Origin: Rhodospirillaceae bacterium
GTDB lineage: Bacteria > Pseudomonadota > Alphaproteobacteria > Kiloniellales > DSM-21159
Direction: 5' to 3'
Length of the DNA: 64,000 nucleotides
Assembly (NCBI GenBank): GCA_029265995.1
Contig: JAJUFM010000001.1
Location: 1 to 64,000, forward strand
Part shown: piece by piece, positions 58,811 through 64,000 of the stretch
How the letters are laid out: each line of letters opens with the position of its first letter
Numbering within the stretch: position 1 is the stretch's first letter
Notes under the pieces: model-generated
Seen by the model: the letters and a program-made list of their open reading frames with translations, nothing else
Told to the model about the DNA's origin: nothing
Databases searched by the model: none
Made by a program: the position numbers and the translations under genes

Positions 58811-59395
58811 ATGACAAGCATCATCGGCATCTCCGGCAGCCTCCGACAGGGCTCCTTCAACACGCGATTAATGCTAGCGGCTGCGGCTCGAATGCCCGAT
58901 GGCGCGCTAATGGAAACCGCGACCATCCACGGCATTCCGCTCTACGACGGCGATGTGGAGGAGCGGGAAGGCGTTCCCGCCGCTGCCGCAGCCCTGAAGG
59001 AGCGCATTGCCGTAGCAGACGGCCTGCTGCTCTTCACGCCGGAGTACAACAATTCCATCCCCGGGCCTTTCAAGAACGCGATCGATTGGCTTACCCGGCC
59101 AAGCAGCGACGTGCCGCGTGTCTTCCGAGGCAAGCCGACGGCCCTGATGGGCGCAACGCCCGGTGGCTTCGGGACCAACCTCGCACAAGCAGCCTGGCTG
59201 CCGGTGCTGCGCCAACTCGGGGTGGAAGCCTGGTTTGGCGCCCGACTGCACGTCGCGCGTGCACCCGATGCCTTCGATGAGGATGGCGTCCTGAAGAGCG
59301 AACCCCTGGATCGGCAACTGAGGGCTTTTCTTGCCGGCTTCACGGAGTTCGTGAAACAGATCAAGGGCCGACAGGTGGACTCGCTCTCTAGCTGA
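58811..59395 (+). CDS. NADPH-dependent FMN reductase family protein
   Basis: Flavodoxin-like enzyme that reduces FMN, quinones, azo dyes or chromate. The 194-residue protein has the FMN phosphate loop GISGSLRQGSFNTRLM, the LLLFTPEYNNSIPGPFKNAIDWLTR block and GATPGGFGTNLAQ. Length and motifs fit the NAD(P)H:quinone/chromate reductase (ChrR/YieF) group. It lies 37 bases after the MliC-like gene. Substrate unknown. Confidence 0.92.
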   Translation: MTSIIGISGSLRQGSFNTRLMLAAAARMPDGALMETATIHGIPLYDGDVEEREGVPAAAAALKERIAVADGLLLFTPEYNNSIPGPFKNAIDWLTRPSSDVPRVFRGKPTALMGATPGGFGTNLAQAAWLPVLRQLGVEAWFGARLHVARAPDAFDEDGVLKSEPLDRQLRAFLAGFTEFVKQIKGRQVDSLSS

Positions 59396-59450
59396 GCGCC
59401 GCAGAGCGAGCTGCTCGCCTACACTTCAAACAAACCACGAGATTTGGGGA

Positions 59451-59472
59451 GTACGGGCCACTCGGCCCGTAC
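59451..59472. other. Perfect hairpin between convergent genes
   Basis: GTACGGGCC-ACTC-GGCCCGTAC is a perfect 9-base-pair inverted repeat with a 4-base loop, midway between the FMN reductase stop and the stop of the small periplasmic gene. Neither side has a T tract; it may end transcription from both directions or simply protect 3' ends. Confidence 0.55.
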
Positions 59473-59492
59473 CCGCTCGGAGCCTGCGCCCG

Positions 59493-59945
59493 CTACTGGA
59501 AGAATTCTATATTGGTGCGCGAACGCAGCTCGACCAGATCGACGCAGTCCTGCCGCGCCCCTTCTTCATCCGCACAGGGACCAATATCGTTCAACAGCAC
59601 GCGGTCGATGCTCTCGCACTGCAGGTCCGAGAGATCGAAGAGCTTTACGACCGAGCGATCCGCGCGAAGCGGGGCAGCCTCCACGGCGATCCGCCGGGCG
59701 ATGACCCCTTCGCCGTCGAACAGCACGAGGTCCAGGCGAAACTCCTCGAAGCGGCTGCTATGGCCGTTCTCAAAAAGCAGATACGCGCGGCAAGCATTGT
59801 CGAGCTGCTCAACCTTGTTGAGCTCTACGACAACCGTTTGCCCTGTGGCGGCAGCCTCTGGCTCCGTCTGAGCGAGGGAGGGAGCCGTGGCTCCGATCAA
59901 ACTGGCGGCGATCAAGGCGCCAAGGAACTTGATGCGGCAACGCAT
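59493..59945 (-). CDS. Conserved alphaproteobacterial periplasmic protein
   Basis: Function unknown. The 150-residue precursor has a signal peptide (MRCRIKFLGALIAASLIGAT with cleavage near SLAQ) and a mature domain with VVVELNKVEQLDNACRAYLL, FRLDLVLFDGEGVIARR, VVKLFDLSDLQCESIDRVLL and a final cysteine block CADEEGARQDCVDLVELRSR. Four cysteines in the mature part suggest two disulfides. Similar proteins are known to me only as uncharacterised Alphaproteobacteria sequences, often near flagellar-motor or Tol-type genes; no such gene is adjacent here. Confidence 0.8.
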   Translation of the reverse strand: MRCRIKFLGALIAASLIGATAPSLAQTEPEAAATGQTVVVELNKVEQLDNACRAYLLFENGHSSRFEEFRLDLVLFDGEGVIARRIAVEAAPLRADRSVVKLFDLSDLQCESIDRVLLNDIGPCADEEGARQDCVDLVELRSRTNIEFFQ

Positions 59946-60157
59946 TTCTAGGTTCTACCTCCCCCGTAAGACATGAAGCGGGCGGCAGCATAGATCAGAT
60001 CTCGATCCGATGGAATCATGCAACGCAGTCCCTTTTGCCGTTGTTGGGGGACAGGCTTTGCTATTGAAGGCAAACTCTTCTCGACCAGCGCCGGTCGGAA
60101 CTGCATGCTGGTCCTTCCGTTCTCTTTCAAGACTCTCATCACACATCGACACTCGCC

Positions 60158-62413
60158 TTGCCCAAAGCTGAACTGCCGCCCTTCCCTGATAAAGAGGCGC
60201 TCCTCGATTTCATCCAGAACGCGGGGCGCCCTCTGGCCATGCGCGACATCGCGCGGCATTTCGACGTGCGCGGCGCCGACCGGCGATTGCTGCGCCAGAT
60301 GGTGAAGGAGTTGGAGGCGGAGGGCGCTTTGGAGCAGCCAGAGCGACGCAAGGTTGCTCCGGTGGGAGCGCTTCCGGCGGTCGCCGTCCTTGAAATCTCC
60401 GGCGTCGATGAGGATGGAGAGCTCCTGGCACGCCCGGTGCGAGAAACCGAGGGTGAAACGCCCTTGATCTACATGGCGCCGGAAAAGCGCGGCCGCTCGG
60501 CCCTGGCGGTGGGGGAGCGAGTGCTGGCAAAGCTCGAGCGCCAGGACGATGGCACCTACAGCGGCGCCGTCATCCGGCGGGTTGGCACCGCGATCAAACA
60601 TGAAGTCCTCGGCATCTACGAGACCGGTCCCCGCGGCGGACGCCTCAAGCCGACGGACAAGCGCGCGAAATACGATTACCGGATCAGCTCCGCCGACTCC
60701 AAGGGCGCTACGCCCGGGGAGCTGGTGCTGGCCGAGACCCGGCCCCATCACAAGCGTGCCGGCGATCGACAGGCAGTCGTGATCGAGCGGCTCGGCAGCC
60801 TCGAAAACCATCGCGCCCTGAGCCTCATCGCCATCCACGAGCACGGCATCCCCACCCGCTTTTCTGAAGCTGCGTTGGCCGAGGCAGCGGCGGCGGGTCC
60901 GGCTTCACCGAACGGCCGGGTCGACCTGCGGGACCTGCCGCTCGTGACGATCGATGGCGCGGATGCCCGGGATTTCGACGACGCTGTCTTTGCCGAGCCC
61001 GACGAGGATCCGAAGAACCCCGGCGGCTGGCATATCGTCGTCGCGATCGCCGACGTCGCCTATTACGTGCGGCCGGAAAGTGCGCTCGATCGCGAGGCGC
61101 GCGAACGGGGAAACTCCGTCTACTTCCCCGATCGTGTCGTTCCGATGCTGCCGGAAGCGCTCTCCAACGGCTGGTGTTCGTTGCGTCCCGAGGAAGACCG
61201 CGCCACCATGGCTGCCCATCTTTGGATCGACGCGAACGGGCGTCTGAAGCGCCAGAAGTTTGTCCGCGGCATTATGCGCTCGGCTGCCCGGCTGACCTAC
61301 GAGCAGGTGCAGTTGGCCCATGATGGCCATCCGGACGATCTGACCGAACCTCTGGCCGAGCAGGTGATCAAGCGCCTGTACGGCGCCTTTACGGCCCTTG
61401 TGAAAGCGCGAGAAAAAAGGGGAACCCTTGATCTGGAGATCCCGGAACGGCGCCCCGTGCTCAACGACGCAGGTCAGGTCATCGGCATCGAGCCTCGGCG
61501 CCGTCTCGACAGTCATCGGCTGATCGAAGAGTTCATGATCCTCGCCAATGTGGCCGCGGCCACGGAACTGGAGAAACGGCGGCAACCCTGCATGTACCGG
61601 GTCCATGATCAGCCCGATAAGGCGCGGGTCGACGCGCTGCGAGAGGTTTTGGAAGGCCTTGGCCTGAAACTCGCGAAAGGTCAGGTACCGAAACCACAGA
61701 CCTTCACCCGCATCCTGGACAAAGTGAAGGGTACCGAAGCCGCACCCGTCGTCAGCGAGCTGATCCTGCGGGCCCAGGCGCAAGCAGTCTACAGCCCGGA
61801 AAATATCGGCCACTTCGGCCTGGCGCTCGCCCGCTACGCCCACTTTACCTCTCCCATCCGGCGCTACGCAGACCTTCTCGTGCACCGGGCCCTGATTACC
61901 GGGTTGAAGCTGGGTTCCGATGGCCTGCCGCCAACCGATGCGGAAACCTTTGCCGAAATCGGCGAGGCCATTTCGATGACGGAGCGCCGGGCTGCTGCCG
62001 CAGAGCGCGATGCCGTAGACCGCATGACCGCTGCCTTCTTGCAGGATCGAATAGGCGAAGTCTTTGCAGGCCGCGTCAGTGGGGTGACCCGCTTTGGCCT
62101 CTTTATCACGCTGGAGGAAAGCGGCGCGGACGGGCTTGTGCCCATCAGCACGCTTCCCAACGACTACTATGTCCACGACGAGCGGCAGCATAGCCTGATC
62201 GGCCGCCGCCACGGGCGCGTCTATACCCTCGGCGAGAAGCTCGCCGTCGAGTTGATCGAAGCGCAGCCGCTGACTGGCGGCCTCGTGCTGGGCGTGATCG
62301 AGACAGACGAGCAAGAACACACCCCTTCAGGACGCTCAACTAAAGGCAGCAAAAAGAAGAAACCGAATGGGGGCAGGGGCAAAAGATCCTCGACGCGCCG
62401 TCGCAACCTATAG
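60158..62413 (+). CDS. rnr: Ribonuclease R
   Basis: Processive 3'-to-5' exoribonuclease that can unwind structured RNA. The 751-residue protein has an N-terminal winged-helix region (ALLDFIQNAGRPLAMRDIAR), cold-shock domains, the RNB catalytic domain with VTIDGADARDFDDAVFAEP (the Asp cluster binding two metals) and YAHFTSPIRRYADLLVHRAL, an S1 domain (FAGRVSGVTRFGLFITLEES), and a short Lys/Arg/Ser-rich tail. Start is a TTG with no visible ribosome site, so the true start may differ slightly. The 212 bases upstream hold no recognisable gene. Confidence 0.95.
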   Translation: MPKAELPPFPDKEALLDFIQNAGRPLAMRDIARHFDVRGADRRLLRQMVKELEAEGALEQPERRKVAPVGALPAVAVLEISGVDEDGELLARPVRETEGETPLIYMAPEKRGRSALAVGERVLAKLERQDDGTYSGAVIRRVGTAIKHEVLGIYETGPRGGRLKPTDKRAKYDYRISSADSKGATPGELVLAETRPHHKRAGDRQAVVIERLGSLENHRALSLIAIHEHGIPTRFSEAALAEAAAAGPASPNGRVDLRDLPLVTIDGADARDFDDAVFAEPDEDPKNPGGWHIVVAIADVAYYVRPESALDREARERGNSVYFPDRVVPMLPEALSNGWCSLRPEEDRATMAAHLWIDANGRLKRQKFVRGIMRSAARLTYEQVQLAHDGHPDDLTEPLAEQVIKRLYGAFTALVKAREKRGTLDLEIPERRPVLNDAGQVIGIEPRRRLDSHRLIEEFMILANVAAATELEKRRQPCMYRVHDQPDKARVDALREVLEGLGLKLAKGQVPKPQTFTRILDKVKGTEAAPVVSELILRAQAQAVYSPENIGHFGLALARYAHFTSPIRRYADLLVHRALITGLKLGSDGLPPTDAETFAEIGEAISMTERRAAAAERDAVDRMTAAFLQDRIGEVFAGRVSGVTRFGLFITLEESGADGLVPISTLPNDYYVHDERQHSLIGRRHGRVYTLGEKLAVELIEAQPLTGGLVLGVIETDEQEHTPSGRSTKGSKKKKPNGGRGKRSSTRRRNL

Positions 62414-62489
62414 ATTCCAGATGACTCTGCAGTAGTCTTTACGCTTAGATGGGGCGAGCCCGTAGAAGCTGTAGGACATCTATTGCAAT

Positions 62490-64000
62490 ATGAAACGGCA
62501 CACAGCCATGGCCCGACCGACCAAGGCCGCTGGCCTTTTGATCGGGCTCCTGTTTCTTGTCGCCTGCACCGCCGGTAACGCTGGCTACTCCAGCGCTGAA
62601 TATGATCGGCGCCTCGCAGCCCGTCTCTTTACAGCTGGCTATCAGGACATCGCCGCCGTTTACATCAACGAGGTTCCGCCGCTGCAACTCGCCGCGGCTG
62701 GGCTGAGCGAATTGCATGAGATGGATGAGCGTCTGCAGCTGCGGCAGCCTGATGATCACACTTTGCAGTTGGTGGTCGATGAAGAGCCGACCCGCTCCTA
62801 TCGTTTGCCTGCCGAAGACGACTATTCTGCCTGGGGTGGTCTTACGGCTATGGTCCTCGAGGACGCCCGGACGCACTCTTCCTCTCTATCCGCTGCTGAA
62901 AGCGAAACCCTTTATTCGACCGTTTTTCGCGGCATTGTGAGCGAGCTGGACAGCTACTCTCGCTACTCTGGCCGCGACACCGCCAAGGAAAATCGGGCAA
63001 CCCGCACCGGCTTTGGTGGGATAGGTGTCCGCATCCGCCCAGAAGAAGAAGGTGTTCGCGTCCTTTCTGTGATGGAAGAGACTCCGGCGGAAGCCGCCGG
63101 TTTGCAAAGCCATGATCTCATTGTCGAGATTGACGGCGAGGCGGCCGGAAATCTCGATCAGCTGGAGGTGGTACATCGTCTGCGCGGGCCGATCGGCACG
63201 CGCGTCACGCTTCTGCTGCGCCGCGAAAAGGCGCCGGAGCCTGTCGCTGTTGAAGTAAAGCGCGCGCATATCGTGCCCCAGACGGTTCACCTCCACATCG
63301 AAGAGAATGTCGCGGTGTTCCGCATCAGCGGCTTCAATCACGCGAGTACCGCAACGCTGCGCCACAAGCTCAAGGAGGTCGAGAAGACCCATGGCGACGA
63401 GTTGCGCGGCTACATACTGGATCTTCGCTCGAACCCAGGGGGTCTACTGGATCAGGCAGTCAGCGTGGCCGACCTCTTCCTGGAAAAGGGACGGATCGTC
63501 TCCACGCACGGCCGTCACCCAGACAGCCACCAGTATTTCGACTCCCGCGAGGATCCGCACGCGACGCAGCGGCCGATGATCGTCCTCGTTAACGGCAACT
63601 CTGCTTCTGCGTCGGAAATCGTCGCTGCGGCGCTGCAGGATGCGGGCCGCGCTCTGGTGGTTGGGAGCAACTCCTATGGCAAGGGAACCGTGCAGACGGT
63701 CTTGCGGCTTCCCAACGAAGGGGAATTGACCCTTACCTGGGCGCGGTTTCATGCACCCTCCGGCTATCCGCTCGACCGGCGCGGCATCATGCCGGACGTC
63801 TGCACCAGCGCCTCCGAGACAGAAGAAGAACAGCTTCTCACCCAGGTAAGCCGTGGCGAAAATCGGCTTTATCGCGACCTACGCCAGCGAGAGATCGACG
63901 TGAATGATGAGGAGGAGCTGGCGAGTTTCCGAGCTCACTGCCCGGCTCAGGAGCAGGAATTCGACCGCGACCTGCGCGTGGCACTCCGGCTGCTGCAGGA
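62490..64000 (+). CDS. S41 family C-terminal processing protease, partial at right edge
   Basis: Serine protease of the CtpA/Prc type, predicted to act in the periplasm on peptidoglycan hydrolases or tagged proteins. 503 codons are in the window and the frame is still open at base 64000. It starts MKRHTAMARPTKAAGLLIGL and has a lipobox LVAC near residue 25, so it is probably a lipoprotein. Blocks: PDZ domain with GFGGIGVRIRPEEEGVRVLS and AAGLQSHDLIVEIDGE, the S41 core GYILDLRSNPGGLLDQAV, catalytic Ser in NGNSASASEIVAAAL, and catalytic Lys in SNSYGKGTVQTVL. An acidic region with LDSYSRYSG precedes the PDZ. Confidence 0.93.
   Translation, partial: MKRHTAMARPTKAAGLLIGLLFLVACTAGNAGYSSAEYDRRLAARLFTAGYQDIAAVYINEVPPLQLAAAGLSELHEMDERLQLRQPDDHTLQLVVDEEPTRSYRLPAEDDYSAWGGLTAMVLEDARTHSSSLSAAESETLYSTVFRGIVSELDSYSRYSGRDTAKENRATRTGFGGIGVRIRPEEEGVRVLSVMEETPAEAAGLQSHDLIVEIDGEAAGNLDQLEVVHRLRGPIGTRVTLLLRREKAPEPVAVEVKRAHIVPQTVHLHIEENVAVFRISGFNHASTATLRHKLKEVEKTHGDELRGYILDLRSNPGGLLDQAVSVADLFLEKGRIVSTHGRHPDSHQYFDSREDPHATQRPMIVLVNGNSASASEIVAAALQDAGRALVVGSNSYGKGTVQTVLRLPNEGELTLTWARFHAPSGYPLDRRGIMPDVCTSASETEEEQLLTQVSRGENRLYRDLRQREIDVNDEEELASFRAHCPAQEQEFDRDLRVALRLLQ

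Noticed and set aside
60905-62320. 471-codon minus-strand frame opposite rnr
   Set aside because: Shadow of RNase R; no motifs and no promoter or ribosome site.

Overview
The window is a gene-dense, GC-rich chromosomal segment of an alphaproteobacterium, probably in or near the Rhodospirillales/Rhodovibrionales. The placement rests on pckA divergent from chvI-chvG, followed by HPr kinase, RapZ, EIIA-Man, HPr and EI; on the obg-proB-proA-nadD-rsfS-rlmH order; on long PstC/PstA proteins; and on an Irr-type iron control element upstream of dps. The genus is inference. I see no rRNA, tRNA, CRISPR array, insertion sequence or prophage.

Layout. 1-3.7 kb: cytochrome aa3 oxidase genes ctaC-ctaD-ctaB-coxF-like on the minus strand, running off the left edge. 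3.9-12.5 kb: a DUF3422 membrane protein, TldD, an RND efflux pump with its adaptor, an L,D-transpeptidase and a hotdog thioesterase. 12.5-18.4 kb: housekeeping block rplU-rpmA, obgE-proB-proA-nadD-rsfS-rlmH. 18.5-21.3 kb: EVE-domain protein, a creatininase-family amidohydrolase flanked by two palindromic repeats, and a D-tartrate dehydratase-like enolase-superfamily enzyme. 21.4-29.7 kb: pckA, ChvI/ChvG and a regulatory PTS with no sugar permease, in which HPr kinase and RapZ are fused in one reading frame. 29.9-34.9 kb: trehalose module otsB-GH15-otsA-glk. 34.9-40.2 kb: one very large autotransporter with two interleaved repeat types. 40.4-48.2 kb: small secreted and glycolipid-binding proteins, a thiol dioxygenase/DUF2783/flavin monooxygenase operon, a MOSC protein, a HlyU-like protein with MsrP, Dps and a methyltransferase. 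48.2-50.2 kb: comF, grxC and a nitrilase-type amidase. 50.2-58.2 kb: complete phosphate regulon phoR-phoU-phoB-pstS-pstC-pstA-pstB with candidate Pho boxes. 58.4-64 kb: MliC-like lipoprotein, FMN reductase, a small periplasmic protein, RNase R and an S41 protease cut by the right edge.

How parts work together. ChvG/ChvI plus HprK, HPr, EI and EIIA form an envelope-stress and carbon-status signalling unit beside the gluconeogenic gene pckA. OtsA and OtsB make trehalose; the GH15 enzyme may cleave it and Glk would phosphorylate the glucose. PhoR-PhoB control high-affinity phosphate uptake by PstSCAB, with PhoU as the restraint.

Most worth a second look: the HprK-RapZ fusion; the autotransporter, whose passenger alternates a beta-helix-like N-G-x-I-x-A-G motif with strand-like Q-x-N-x-A-x-Q motifs and whose period shrinks from about 82 to about 43 residues; the palindrome TTTAGAA-TCT-TTCTAAA upstream of dps; the Pho boxes; and MsrP carrying a lipobox next to hlyU without msrQ.
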